The translations under genes were made by a program, and so were the position numbers. From assembly GCF_009882985.1 (NCBI RefSeq), contig NZ_WTUZ01000034.1, forward strand, positions 1-41,601: a stretch of 41,601 bases of DNA. The letters are read 5' to 3'. Positions 24,169-33,427 of the stretch are shown piece after piece. Under the pieces are notes generated by a model. The model made no database searches. It was not told the origin of the DNA and saw only the letters and a list, made by a program, of their open reading frames with translations. The number at the start of each line of letters is the position of its first letter. The stretch's first letter is position 1. This DNA is from Paenibacillus silvestris. GTDB lineage: Bacteria; Bacillota; Bacilli; Paenibacillales; NBRC-103111.

Positions 24169-27100
24169 CTACTCAATAAGCAATAAACATTGATAACCGC
24201 CGAACGAAACATCCTCCATATTCGCAGCCTGAGCAGCATATCGGATCTCCGAGACAAGCACATTCTCGTGCAAAACATGATCAAAACGCTCAATCGCCGC
24301 TTTCAATGGAGCATCAACGTGCAGCGTCAGGATGATACGTTTTTCAATCGGCAAATCAAGTTTCTTCCGATAATCTTGAATTCCGCGGATCACCTCGCGA
24401 ACAAGACCTTCCTGTTCCAGCACTTCTGTTATGGCTGTGTTCAACGCGACGTTGATTTGGTACCCCACCGCAGAGGCAAATCCTGCTTTCCCCTGCTTCT
24501 CCACAAGCAGCTCATCCAAAGTAAGATGGATGGCTTCGCCGTCAAAGGTGACATCCAGATACCCCTTGTCAACAACCTGCTTAGCTTCAGATGCAGTAAG
24601 CTGTTTCAGGGCATTTTGCACAGGACCAACGAATTTGCCATATTTCTTGCCAGCAACTTTCAAATTCAATTTCAACTGATAGTCAACGAAGGTGCTTTCG
24701 CTCTGCTCCAAACGAATATGTTTCACGTTAATTTCATCTCTGATGATGTCTTCAAACCGGCTCAGATTAAATTCACGGTCCAGCGAAACAATGAGCTCAG
24801 ACAGCGGTTGGCGTGTTTTGATTCCGACCTCGTTGCGAATATTGCGAGCGAGCTCAACGATTTGCCTGGCAGTAGCCATATCGTTTTCAAGTGTCGCATC
24901 GATGGCAGCTTCATTCACTTTCGGGTAATCGGTCAAATGAATGCTTCCTTCGCCGCCAAGGTTACCGAAAATATCCTCCGCGATGAGCGGGATATAAGGT
25001 GCAGCCATCTGAGCTAAGGTGACTAGAACTTCACGCAGCGTTTGGTAGGCGGCAACTTTATCTTCGGTCATTTGACTGCCCCAGAAACGGTCGCGAGAGC
25101 GGCGAATGTACCAATTGCTCAGCTCATCAACAAAGGCTTCCATATGCTTGGCTGGGTTCAGGAAATCATAATCCTCCAGCCCCTTCAAGACGTTCTGAAG
25201 GGTAGAGTTCAACCTGGAGAGCACCCACCGATCTAACTCGTTCTTTGAAGTTTGCTGCGGGTAGTCCTCGGCCTTGTATTGATCAATGTTGGCATACAAC
25301 GAGTAAAAATGGTGTGTACTATGGATCGTATCCACGACTTTAGACTTCGCTTCAGCTACAATCTGCTTCGAGAACCGCTTGCTGTTCCACGGAGCACTAT
25401 CAGCTAGCAGAGCCCAACGGATAGCATCCGCTCCGAATTCTTCAATGATTTCCCAAGGATCAATAACATTTCCTTTGCTCTTGGACATCTTCAGACCATT
25501 TTCATCCAAAACATGACCGGTAGAAATAACCGCTTTGTAAGGCGATTTTCCGTTATATAAGGTAGATACGGCCAGCAAGCTGAAAAACCAGCCGCGCGTT
25601 TGGTCAATAGCTTCGCAGATCATATCGGCGGGATACTGTTCTGTGAAAAGCTTCTCGTCACCGAACGGATGATGATACTGTGCGAACGGCATCGAGCCGC
25701 TATCGAACCACACATCGATCACTTCCGGCGTCCTTTCCATCGTTCCGCCGCAAGAACAGCGCAATTTAACAGCATCCACATAAGGTTTATGCAGATCCAG
25801 ACTGTCATCGATAGGCGTGATGGATTTCTCATACAGGTCTTTTCTGCTGCCTGGCGCATACTCTGCCCCGCAATCCTGACAAAGCCAGAGGTTCAGCGGA
25901 GTGCCCCAATACCGGTTTCGGCTGATATTCCAATCGACAAGCTCCTCAAGGAACTTTCCAAAACGGCCCTCGCGAATATGAGACGGGTACCAGTTCACTT
26001 GGCTGTTGTTCGCAAGAAGCTGGTCCTTCACAGCTGTTGTTTTGATAAACCAGCTTTCCATCGCATAGTAGAGAAGCGGAGTTTTGCAGCGCCAGCAGAA
26101 AGGATAGCTGTGCTCATATCGTTCCTTGGCAAACAATAGACCGCGTTCCGACAAGCTTTTGACAATATCCACATCACAATCCTTAACAAAACGTCCGGCA
26201 AAATCAACTACCTCATCCGTATACCGTCCAGCAAGATTCACGACATTTACAAAATCCAGGTTATGCAGGCGACATGTGCGGTAGTCATCTTCCCCGTGTG
26301 CAGGCGCGATATGAACGATTCCGGTACCACTCGAATCACTTACGTAATCCGCATCGACCACGATATGCCCGCGATTCACAGAGATATAGCCAAAAGGCGG
26401 CTCATAGGAGGTTCCTACGAATTCCTCCCCTTTGTGTGTAGAGAGGATTTCATAGTCCACTTTTAACACTTTTTCTGCAAGATTTTTGGCGATGACATAG
26501 ACTTTACCGTTCTTTTTGGCTTTCACGTAGTCGATATCTTTGTTCATTGCAAGCGCAACGTTCGCTGGAAGTGTCCATGGGGTCGTCGTCCAGGCAAGGA
26601 ATATTTCCGGCCCTTTCCTACTGCGAAACTCCACAGTCGCGCTCAAATCTTTGACATCTTCATAACCCTGAGCTACCTCATGCGAGCTAAGCGTCGTCTG
26701 GCAGTCAGGGCAATAGGGGCTGACCCGATGTCCTTTGTAGAGAAGTTCTTTTTTATGGATTTCGGATAAAATGTGCCAAACACTCTCGATGTAATCATTC
26801 GTCAAGGTCACATAGGGATTATCCATGTCTGTCCAGTATCCGATTGCTTCTGTCAATTCCCGCCACTGCTTCTCGTATTCGAAGACGCTGTCTTTGCACT
26901 TTTCAACGAATTCGGCAATCCCATATTTCTCGATTTCTTGTTTGCCCGAAATGCCCAGTTGCTTCTCCACGCCAAGCTCGACGGGAAGGCCATGTGTATC
27001 CCAGCCTGCTTTCCGCACGACACGATAACCTGACATTGTTTTGTATCTGCCGATAAAATCCTTAATGACACGTCCGAGCACATGACCGATATGCGGCTTT

Positions 27101-27252
27101 CCATTGGCTGTAGGCGGCCCTTCATAGAAGACGAAATTCGGTTTGTCACTCCGATAATCGATCGATGCGCGGAATGTCCCGTTTTGTTGCCATTGATTCA
27201 GGATGCGCAGCTCGCGGGTTCTTGCTTTTTCTTTGACATCCACTTTTCTCAT
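24169..27252 (-). CDS. ileS: isoleucyl-tRNA synthetase, type 2
   Basis: A class I synthetase of about 1027 residues. The HIGH motif is at 54-57 (KPHIGH) and KMSKS at 588-592. GWDTHGLPVE and VWFDSGSMPF mark the IleRS catalytic and editing context. The sequence style (NGTFRASIDYRSDKPNF, then the C-terminal extension) is that of the eukaryote-like type 2 enzymes, which include MupA and the second IleRS of B. cereus and are generally mupirocin-tolerant. The longest frame begins at 27273, but the ATG at 27252 is more probable given alignment length. A T-box with an ATC specifier controls it. Most relatives carry a separate type 1 ileS elsewhere. Confidence 0.92.
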   Translation of the reverse strand: MRKVDVKEKARTRELRILNQWQQNGTFRASIDYRSDKPNFVFYEGPPTANGKPHIGHVLGRVIKDFIGRYKTMSGYRVVRKAGWDTHGLPVELGVEKQLGISGKQEIEKYGIAEFVEKCKDSVFEYEKQWRELTEAIGYWTDMDNPYVTLTNDYIESVWHILSEIHKKELLYKGHRVSPYCPDCQTTLSSHEVAQGYEDVKDLSATVEFRSRKGPEIFLAWTTTPWTLPANVALAMNKDIDYVKAKKNGKVYVIAKNLAEKVLKVDYEILSTHKGEEFVGTSYEPPFGYISVNRGHIVVDADYVSDSSGTGIVHIAPAHGEDDYRTCRLHNLDFVNVVNLAGRYTDEVVDFAGRFVKDCDVDIVKSLSERGLLFAKERYEHSYPFCWRCKTPLLYYAMESWFIKTTAVKDQLLANNSQVNWYPSHIREGRFGKFLEELVDWNISRNRYWGTPLNLWLCQDCGAEYAPGSRKDLYEKSITPIDDSLDLHKPYVDAVKLRCSCGGTMERTPEVIDVWFDSGSMPFAQYHHPFGDEKLFTEQYPADMICEAIDQTRGWFFSLLAVSTLYNGKSPYKAVISTGHVLDENGLKMSKSKGNVIDPWEIIEEFGADAIRWALLADSAPWNSKRFSKQIVAEAKSKVVDTIHSTHHFYSLYANIDQYKAEDYPQQTSKNELDRWVLSRLNSTLQNVLKGLEDYDFLNPAKHMEAFVDELSNWYIRRSRDRFWGSQMTEDKVAAYQTLREVLVTLAQMAAPYIPLIAEDIFGNLGGEGSIHLTDYPKVNEAAIDATLENDMATARQIVELARNIRNEVGIKTRQPLSELIVSLDREFNLSRFEDIIRDEINVKHIRLEQSESTFVDYQLKLNLKVAGKKYGKFVGPVQNALKQLTASEAKQVVDKGYLDVTFDGEAIHLTLDELLVEKQGKAGFASAVGYQINVALNTAITEVLEQEGLVREVIRGIQDYRKKLDLPIEKRIILTLHVDAPLKAAIERFDHVLHENVLVSEIRYAAQAANMEDVSFGGYQCLLLIE

Positions 27253-27284
27253 ACAGATCATCCACTCCCTCATTCAAATGAATA

Positions 27285-27545
27285 CAAAAAAATCCCGTCC
27301 CATAAGGGACGAGATTGTATCTCGCTATACCACCCTTGTTCCGATTGATCCATAACTAGACCCTCGGCACCTCCGTCAACGTACCAACATACGCGCCCCA
27401 TGTAACGGCAGGATCCCGGGTCAGCTTACTCCAGTGGCTTCAGCTTTCCTTCTCGGAGAGGATTTTCGGCTAAGTCTTGAACGTTGGCTTTCAGCGCAGG
27501 GCCAACTCTCTGGGCAACAAGGGATTAGCTTACTCGATCTCGTCA
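27285..27545 (-). promoter_or_regulatory. T-box riboswitch leader, Ile specifier, upstream of ileS
   Basis: On the minus strand the conserved T-box AACAAGGGTGGTATAGCG lies at about 27341-27324. Stem I carries AGTA near 27534 and a specifier region CGAAAATCC in which ATC (27463-27461) is an isoleucine codon. Helix GCTAA/TTAGC lies above it and GAGA/TCTC below. The terminator GTCCC-TTAT-GGGAC followed by T7 is at 27317-27285. Uncharged tRNA-Ile should stabilise the antiterminator and turn ileS on. Confidence 0.93.
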
Positions 27546-27576
27546 ATGAATTTACTCAGAACATTCAGTTAACTCA

Positions 27577-27605
27577 TTTCTACACCTTTTTAGCTAAATT
27601 GTCAA
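27577..27605 (-). promoter_or_regulatory. promoter of the ileS T-box transcript
   Basis: Minus strand TTGACA (27605-27600), 17 bp, TAGAAA (27582-27577), about 30 bp before the T-box leader begins. Confidence 0.7.
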
Positions 27606-27731
27606 ATGAATGACGGAAAAAGGGCTCGCAGCCGAATCTTTATTTATATCCAGACTTTACCAAGAAGTTCCTCTTCGGGGATGGGATAATGACGGTATCA
27701 GTTAACTTACTTTGAGGTGGAGGTCATCCTA

Positions 27732-28718
27732 GTGTCAACGTTTACGATTCGCACGATGCGGCAGCCGGACGATTATGCAGCGGTCGCACCCCTATTGAAT
27801 TTGGTCTGGTCAGAGCCGACAACAGCTGAGCGACTGCAACGAGACGAGGATAGCATTCCTCCGGGCAAGCTGCATTACAATGAGGATGGCGAGCTGATGG
27901 GATGGGACCGTCCCAAATGGGTCGCGGAAGACGAACATGGACGAGTGGTCGGTTACGCAATTTGCTGGCGAGCGCCTTGGACCGAGCCTGGAGCTTTAAG
28001 TCATACAGTTGTCGTTCACCCAGAGAATCGCGGGGTTGGGATCGGAAGAGCTTTATTCGATGCGCTTCATCAATGGGCTGCCGAGGTCAAAGCAACACGA
28101 TTAATCGACTATATGAGGGAAACGGACGAGAGATCGCTTGCTTTTGCGCAGCGCCGGGGCTACATCAAGGAGCGCCACACGTTTGAATCTGTGCTCGACT
28201 TAGCATCGTTCGACGGCGGTTCTCTGTATGATGCGGTAAACAATGCTGAGCAAACGGGGATTCGCTTCATAACTTTGGCGGAGGAGCCTGGAGAAGCTGG
28301 CGAGAAAAGGCTTTATGAGCTGTATAAAATCACCCATCCGGATATTCCCGGTTACTCCGGCAGCTTTCCATGGTTCGAAGAATGGAAAAAGTGGACCATC
28401 ACGCAATCCGGCGTACGTCCGGAGTGGATTCATATCGCCAAGGATGGCGATCGTTACATTGGCGTTGTCACGCTCCAACAGAACGAACAAACACGGGCTA
28501 TGTATCATGAGTATACCGGCGTGCTGCCGGAATACCGTGGCCGCCGCATAGCTCTGGCTTTAAAGATGCTCGGCATACGAACAGCCGCAGCATGTGGTGT
28601 CCCTTATTTAAGGACACACAATGATTCCATGAACGCACCCATGCTGCGAATAAACCGTGATTTGATCGGTTTCCGGGCGGAGGCTGGGAGTTACAAAATG
28701 GTGTGTGAACTCAAGTGA
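27732..28718 (+). CDS. tandem GNAT-domain acetyltransferase
   Basis: A 328-residue protein with two GNAT halves. The first has the acetyl-CoA loop VVVHPENRGVGIGRAL (about 96-111), followed by a tyrosine-bearing strand. The second has GVLPEYRGRRIALALKMLGI (about 262-281). Such double-GNAT proteins include antibiotic and amino-acid acetyltransferases, and the substrate is unknown. An upstream GTG (27717) is in frame but overlaps the ribosome site. GGAGGT then seven bases before GTG 27732 gives the preferred start. It is divergent from ileS and convergent with the phn operon. Confidence 0.83.
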   Translation: MSTFTIRTMRQPDDYAAVAPLLNLVWSEPTTAERLQRDEDSIPPGKLHYNEDGELMGWDRPKWVAEDEHGRVVGYAICWRAPWTEPGALSHTVVVHPENRGVGIGRALFDALHQWAAEVKATRLIDYMRETDERSLAFAQRRGYIKERHTFESVLDLASFDGGSLYDAVNNAEQTGIRFITLAEEPGEAGEKRLYELYKITHPDIPGYSGSFPWFEEWKKWTITQSGVRPEWIHIAKDGDRYIGVVTLQQNEQTRAMYHEYTGVLPEYRGRRIALALKMLGIRTAAACGVPYLRTHNDSMNAPMLRINRDLIGFRAEAGSYKMVCELK

Positions 28719-28734
28719 GGACCCTGTGTGGAAA

Positions 28735-28919
28735 TAACAGGAAAACCTACCGTTAATCTGCGCTGCGAGGGCTCGGGGAATGGAATAGCGGGAGAAACTC
28801 CTGCTAAATCGTCGATTTGCAGACGGAAACTGCTAGAGCGGTCAGATTAGCTGGAGAAATTCCAGTTACCGGGCTGAAAGTGTAACAATTGTATAATTTA
28901 GCAGGAGTAATCGGCGTTA
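28735..28919. repeat. four-unit palindromic element, family 2 (complete copy)
   Basis: Four 21-bp units, each beginning TAAC or TAGC and ending GTTA or GCTA, at 28735-28755, 28786-28806, 28848-28868 and 28899-28919. Centres are 28745, 28796, 28858 and 28909, spaced exactly 51, 62, 51. Unit 2 is TAGC-GGGAGAAACTCCT-GCTA. Apart from the terminator at 29038 nothing else was seen in this 358-bp gap between convergent genes. Confidence 0.82.
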
Positions 28920-29037
28920 ATTGCAAGGAATGGCTCCGCTCGGTAGCCTACAAGCTCCCTCCCAAACCTCACGTTACATTCCCAAATACTAGACATCACA
29001 ACAGGATCTTATTAACGCCATGCTGCCCCAATAACAG

Positions 29038-29070
29038 AAAGCGCATTCCCCCATGGAGTGAATGCGCTTT
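29038..29070 (-). terminator. terminator of the phn operon
   Basis: AAAGCGCATTC (29038-29048) pairs with GAATGCGCTTT (29060-29070), 6 bp past the last phnE stop. The minus-strand tail CTGTTATT is only moderately T-rich. Confidence 0.75.
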
Positions 29071-29076
29071 AATTGT

Positions 29077-29943
29077 TTACCCCTGAACCCTTAACTTCTT
29101 CTTAATTTTTGAAGCGAGCAATTCAAGCAAGATGGCAAACGCAAGGATGAGATACGTAATAGCCCCGATTTCCCTCACATCATAGTAGAAGGAACTGGCC
29201 ATGAACATATCGAACCCTATGCCCCCTGCTCCAGCAGCTGCCCCCATGGCCAAAGCGACTGCGAAGTTGATCTCAAATCGCATAAACGTCCATGAGATTA
29301 AGTAGGAAACGGACGACGGCAGCACAGCCTGAAACACGATTTGCCACCAATTGGCTCCACTCGCCTTCAAGGCTTCAATAACTCCTTTATCCAGCTCCTC
29401 GAATGATTCCGAGTATGCTTTGACGAGATAGCTGATGGAATGGAACGTCATTCCGATGACGGCCGCCACACTTCCAAGCCCTGCTGCAACAGCAAAAATT
29501 AACACCCATAATACAGTTGGAACCGCCCGAATGAAAGCAACTCCGGCTTTAATGACGATAGAAAGTTTAGAATTAGATAGATTACGAGCTGCCAATAAAC
29601 CGAGAAACAGGGCGATGATCGAGCCGAACAACGTCGTCAGGAACGCAAGGCCCAGTGTAATGATCAATTGTTTAATCGCCTCGAAAAAAGTGATGTGTTT
29701 AAAAAGCGGTTGAAAAAACATGGTTTTAACCGTAAGGGCTGTCGAAATGACGGCTTCTAGCAGGTTAATGTCCTTATAGTCAAAAGTTGCAAATGCAAAC
29801 ACCGTCAGTAAAGCCAGCGCAGTTAATGTCAGCCGAATAACAAAGGATTGTTTGTTAAAAGGTTTCTTGGGATACGTGCTCTTGGTGCGATCCCAGCTGG
29901 TGTCTTTATTAGAGACAGCTTTCAACGACTCCTGAAGTCCCAT
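29077..29943 (-). CDS. phnE: phosphonate ABC transporter permease PhnE (second copy)
   Basis: A 288-residue inner-membrane permease with about six hydrophobic spans. The EAA loop that contacts the ATPase is visible as EALKASGANWWQIVFQAVLP. The first 40 residues are hydrophilic and unusually long. It is the last gene of the phn operon, one base after the first phnE, and the two probably form a heterodimer with PhnC and PhnD. It is homologous to, not a copy of, its neighbour. Many Firmicutes have this PhnE pair. Confidence 0.9.
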   Translation of the reverse strand: MGLQESLKAVSNKDTSWDRTKSTYPKKPFNKQSFVIRLTLTALALLTVFAFATFDYKDINLLEAVISTALTVKTMFFQPLFKHITFFEAIKQLIITLGLAFLTTLFGSIIALFLGLLAARNLSNSKLSIVIKAGVAFIRAVPTVLWVLIFAVAAGLGSVAAVIGMTFHSISYLVKAYSESFEELDKGVIEALKASGANWWQIVFQAVLPSSVSYLISWTFMRFEINFAVALAMGAAAGAGGIGFDMFMASSFYYDVREIGAITYLILAFAILLELLASKIKKKLRVQG

Positions 29944-29944
29944 T

Positions 29945-30730
29945 TTACAAAATCGCCCTCCTCACATAAGTAGACACCGATTCGATGGCAAAAATCGCAA
30001 GGATGATAACGATAACGACCAAGGAGGCAGAACTGTAATTAAGGCCTTTGTAGTACAGACTGAAAAGAAAACCAATTCCGGTACCTGTCAAGATGCCGAT
30101 TAATGTTGCCTGACGAATATTGGTTTCTACCATAAATAGAACCCAGCTTAGTAATTGAGGAATGCTGGCAGGGATCACGGATTGAAAGATGATCGGAAAA
30201 TACCCTGCTCCTGTAGATCTTAAGGCCTCGACAGAGCTATTGCTTACTTCATCGATGGACTCCATAAATGCTCTTGTCAGAAATCCGAATGAGCCGAAAA
30301 AAAGTGCAAAATATCCAGTAAGTACATTTTGTCCGAAAGAAATTAACAAAATCATCGACCAAGCAGCCACATCAATATTGCGAAACAGGGTTGCGATCGA
30401 TCGGCTTACGAAGCTGAATACACCGCCAACGCCTGTCGTATGTGAGCCCGCAATTGCGAACAACATGGCAAATACGGCAGCAACGGCGGTTGCAGCTATT
30501 GACACAAGAATCGTCTCAGATAGACTGCTAATAATTGCGGGAAGCCGCTTCATTGCTTTTTCATTGGGATAGAAATTGTCCGCAGCCCATTCAGCTGCTT
30601 TCGGTATAGAGGTGAAACCTTTAATGACATTATAGTCCGTAACGATCATAGCAACTAGCGTGACTAACAATAGGAAAGCACAGAAAAGCAGCGTGTTCAT
30701 GCGCTTTTTGGCAAAGAAGTTATCCCGCAT
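29945..30730 (-). CDS. phnE: phosphonate ABC transporter permease PhnE (first copy)
   Basis: A 261-residue permease with an EAA-type loop (VEALRSTGAGYFPIIFQSVIP) and six likely membrane spans. A longer frame opens at 30823 inside phnC. The ATG at 30730 lies five bases after GGAGGG and overlaps the phnC stop by 11 bases, the usual coupled arrangement. It works with PhnC (ATPase), PhnD (binding lipoprotein) and the second PhnE to import phosphonates or phosphite-like compounds. Confidence 0.9.
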   Translation of the reverse strand: MRDNFFAKKRMNTLLFCAFLLLVTLVAMIVTDYNVIKGFTSIPKAAEWAADNFYPNEKAMKRLPAIISSLSETILVSIAATAVAAVFAMLFAIAGSHTTGVGGVFSFVSRSIATLFRNIDVAAWSMILLISFGQNVLTGYFALFFGSFGFLTRAFMESIDEVSNSSVEALRSTGAGYFPIIFQSVIPASIPQLLSWVLFMVETNIRQATLIGILTGTGIGFLFSLYYKGLNYSSASLVVIVIILAIFAIESVSTYVRRAIL

Positions 30731-31508
30731 ATTTGCCCTCCAGCTCCTCGGCATGCTCTTCAAGCTCCGAACCGTAAATCTGGGAAAGCTGATCGCGTTT
30801 GATCTCTTTCGGGGAACCGTCATAGACGATAGCTCCCTTGTTCACACCAAGGATACGATCCGAATATTTAAGAGCTGCATCCACTTGGTGCAGGTTAACG
30901 ATGACCGTGATGCCCATGTTGGTAGAGATCGTGCGTAAGTAATCCATGATCACTTTGGAGGCGTTCGGATCCAAGGAAGCAATCGGCTCGTCGCACAAAA
31001 GCATCTTTGGATTCTGCACAAGAGCTCGGGCAATGCCAACTCTTTGCTTTTGTCCACCGCTTAACTGATCACAACGCTTGTACACCTGATCTTCTAGCCC
31101 AAGAATACTCAGTATATCAAAAGCCTGCTTCTTCTCTTCTTTGGTATAAAGCCCCAGAACTCCCTCTAACGTTGACTTGTAGCCAAGACGTCCGTGCAGG
31201 ACATTCTCGACTACCGTCAATCTGTTCACCAAATTGTAATGCTGAAACACCATACCCATTTGCGTTCTCAACCGTTTCAATTCGTGCTTCTTGAAATTCA
31301 TAATGTCCGCGCCATCAAATATGATTTCTCCACTGCTTGCATCGATCATCCGATTAATACAGCGAAGGAGCGTTGATTTGCCTGCGCCAGAAGGTCCAAT
31401 AATCGACAGGAACTCCCCTTCTTTCACAGTGAAATTAACATCAGATAACGCTCTTGTATCCGCACCGTACTGTTTAGAGACCTGCTTGAATTCCAATAAC
31501 GTTGTCAT
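30720..31508 (-). CDS. phnC: phosphonate ABC transporter ATPase PhnC
   Basis: A 262-residue ABC ATPase with Walker A GPSGAGKSTLL, signature LSGGQKQRVGIARAL, Walker B MLLCDEPIASLDP and an H-loop in VNLHQVD. The LHQVD form is typical of PhnC. GGGAG lies before the ATG. It follows phnD by 38 bp and overlaps phnE. Confidence 0.95.
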   Translation of the reverse strand: MTTLLEFKQVSKQYGADTRALSDVNFTVKEGEFLSIIGPSGAGKSTLLRCINRMIDASSGEIIFDGADIMNFKKHELKRLRTQMGMVFQHYNLVNRLTVVENVLHGRLGYKSTLEGVLGLYTKEEKKQAFDILSILGLEDQVYKRCDQLSGGQKQRVGIARALVQNPKMLLCDEPIASLDPNASKVIMDYLRTISTNMGITVIVNLHQVDAALKYSDRILGVNKGAIVYDGSPKEIKRDQLSQIYGSELEEHAEELEGKYAG

Positions 31509-31546
31509 GGCCGCTCCCTTAATTCATTAGTTGATTCGTGGTGACA

Positions 31547-32611
31547 TTAATTGCTAGACAGCATTCTGACTGGTGCGAAAAAGGCATCATCTACAGGCAG
31601 GAATTTCTCTTTGCCCGATTTTTGTTTGAACACGCCGGCATCTTTGGAGTCTTTAGGCAAGAAGATCTTCGGGTTTTTCGTAATTGCATCTGATGTGAAA
31701 GCATCTTTCAATTTTTTCGTATCTTCGGCGCTAACCGTACCTGTGTTAATAGCAAATGGAGAGTTCAATACTGGTGTAACGGAAATGAGACTAAACTCTT
31801 TACCAACCTGCGTGTTAAACGGTTCAGCTGCTCCTTGTTTCACTTTGTATACCGCTCCTGGCGTGTTAGCTGTCCCTGAGCTTACTTCAACATAGTTGGC
31901 CACACATGTATCACAGAAAGCTGCTACATCAGCTTTGCCTGTTAAGAGATTGACAGCCGCTCCTTGGTGAGTGCCTCCGAAAAGAACTTCACTGAAAAAC
32001 TTGTCCTTGCCGCCTTGAAGCAGATCATCCACGGTTAACTTTTTGTATTGGTCCTGTTTGCTGAAATAGTTAACGATATTGGCAGATGGCACCTTAAATC
32101 CGGATGTAGAAGAGTTAGATACGAATGAGAACTTTTTGCCGGCAATTTTATCGATGGCAAATGCGCTGCCGTTTTTATATGCCGCTTCTTCACCTTTACG
32201 TACGCCCAACCAGCTATAGTACACAGCGTCTTCCAACGTGCCTGACTCACCGCTTGAAACAACCAGAGGCTGTACCTTGTTATTCTTTGCATTAGCTTCA
32301 ACGTAGCCTTGTGGACCCATATAAGCCAGATCCGCACCACCGCTTGCAATAGCTTCAATCGCGATAATGTAATCCGTTGTTGTCTTATGCTCAACTTTTT
32401 TACCGGTTGCTGCAGCGACCGCTTTGCCTAGTTCTTCACGCGCATCTTTCAACTCGGCGCCGGATTCATTCGGATACCAAGCAATTGTTATGGTGTCTTT
32501 TGTCTTAACTGGAGCTGCTGCACCCTTGGTGTCGCCTGCTGCTTTTGTACCGCAACCTGCCGCCACGGCAACTAGAGATAAAGAAATGATGAGTGTTAAA
32601 ATTTTTTTCAT
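31547..32611 (-). CDS. phnD: phosphonate-binding lipoprotein PhnD
   Basis: A 354-residue substrate-binding lipoprotein. The signal peptide MKKILTLIISLSLVAVAAGC ends in a lipobox with C20, which would be lipidated. The mature part starts with a linker, then TIAWYPNESGAELKDAR, the diagnostic PhnD opening, and YMGPQGYVEA further on. A longer frame starts at 32659, but AGGAGG before ATG 32611 and the signal peptide fix the start. It captures phosphonates outside the membrane for PhnCEE. No C-P lyase gene lies downstream of it, so catabolic genes precede the transport genes in this operon. Confidence 0.95.
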   Translation of the reverse strand: MKKILTLIISLSLVAVAAGCGTKAAGDTKGAAAPVKTKDTITIAWYPNESGAELKDAREELGKAVAAATGKKVEHKTTTDYIIAIEAIASGGADLAYMGPQGYVEANAKNNKVQPLVVSSGESGTLEDAVYYSWLGVRKGEEAAYKNGSAFAIDKIAGKKFSFVSNSSTSGFKVPSANIVNYFSKQDQYKKLTVDDLLQGGKDKFFSEVLFGGTHQGAAVNLLTGKADVAAFCDTCVANYVEVSSGTANTPGAVYKVKQGAAEPFNTQVGKEFSLISVTPVLNSPFAINTGTVSAEDTKKLKDAFTSDAITKNPKIFLPKDSKDAGVFKQKSGKEKFLPVDDAFFAPVRMLSSN

Positions 32612-32684
32612 TTGAAAAAATCCTCCTATTATTCCTATTTTATCTAGCATACCGCCCAATTATTTTCTGAATATTCTGTCTACT

Positions 32685-33413
32685 TTAAGAGATTGTAAAC
32701 TTGTCCTTCTTTTCAGCTGTATAAAATCTGCCATCCCTGATTTGATACTCCCGGTCGCACAGATGATCCATGAATTCCAAGTCATGAAAAATACCAAGCA
32801 TCGTAGTCCCTTGCTTCATCAACTGCTCGATCAATTGTTTGACTTTCAATTTGGAACCGTGATCCAGACTCGCCGTCGGCTCATCCAGCAGCAGCAGTCT
32901 CGGGCGCTTCACCATCGCTCTTGCGATATTTAACCGCAGCTTCTCGCCTCCCGAGAAAGTTGCTGGATAGCTGTCCCACAGGCTGCGGTCGAGCTCGAAG
33001 TGCTCAAGCATCTTGATCGTCTCTGCTTCCGCATACTGCGCGTCATCGCCCATTTCCACGATGGCATTATGGACCAGTTCCCGTGCTGTAGTACGAGGCA
33101 TGACACTAAGGAATTGCGACACATACCCAATTTCATGCTTGCGCAGTTCGATGATGGTGCGCTCGGGAGCAGCTGCCAGATCAATGCGGCCGAACCTCTC
33201 CGAGTTGTACCAAATATGTCCCGCATGAGGCAGGTAGGTACGGTAAATGCATTTCAAAACCGTGGATTTCCCACTTCCGCTCTTCCCGGTAATCCCTACG
33301 AATTCGCCTTCTTTCAGAAATAAGCTAACATCTTCAATCGCAGAGATTTGTTTATTTAAATTATGCAGGGTAAAAGATTTGGACAACTGTTCTATCGACA
33401 GCAAATTTTCCAT
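32685..33413 (-). CDS. phnL: C-P lyase complex ATPase-like subunit PhnL
   Basis: A 242-residue ABC-type protein with Walker A GKSGSGKST, signature FSGGEKLRLNIARAM and Walker B LLLLDEPTASLD. With PhnG, H, I and M it takes part in forming the ribosyl triphosphate phosphonate intermediate from ATP and phosphonate. GGAGGT lies six bases before the ATG. It is 14 bp after phnM, while the E. coli order is phnK-phnL-phnM. Here the order is phnK, phnM, phnL. Confidence 0.93.
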   Translation of the reverse strand: MENLLSIEQLSKSFTLHNLNKQISAIEDVSLFLKEGEFVGITGKSGSGKSTVLKCIYRTYLPHAGHIWYNSERFGRIDLAAAPERTIIELRKHEIGYVSQFLSVMPRTTARELVHNAIVEMGDDAQYAEAETIKMLEHFELDRSLWDSYPATFSGGEKLRLNIARAMVKRPRLLLLDEPTASLDHGSKLKVKQLIEQLMKQGTTMLGIFHDLEFMDHLCDREYQIRDGRFYTAEKKDKFTIS

Positions 33414-33427
33414 GCCATCACCTCCTG

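Noticed and set aside
24190..25017. 275-codon open frame on the plus strand
   Set aside because: Antisense to the 3' part of ileS, with no recognisable domain or ribosome site.
28889..29086. 65-codon plus-strand frame
   Set aside because: It starts at a TTG with no ribosome site, overlaps family 2 repeat units and the phn terminator, and shows no coding features.
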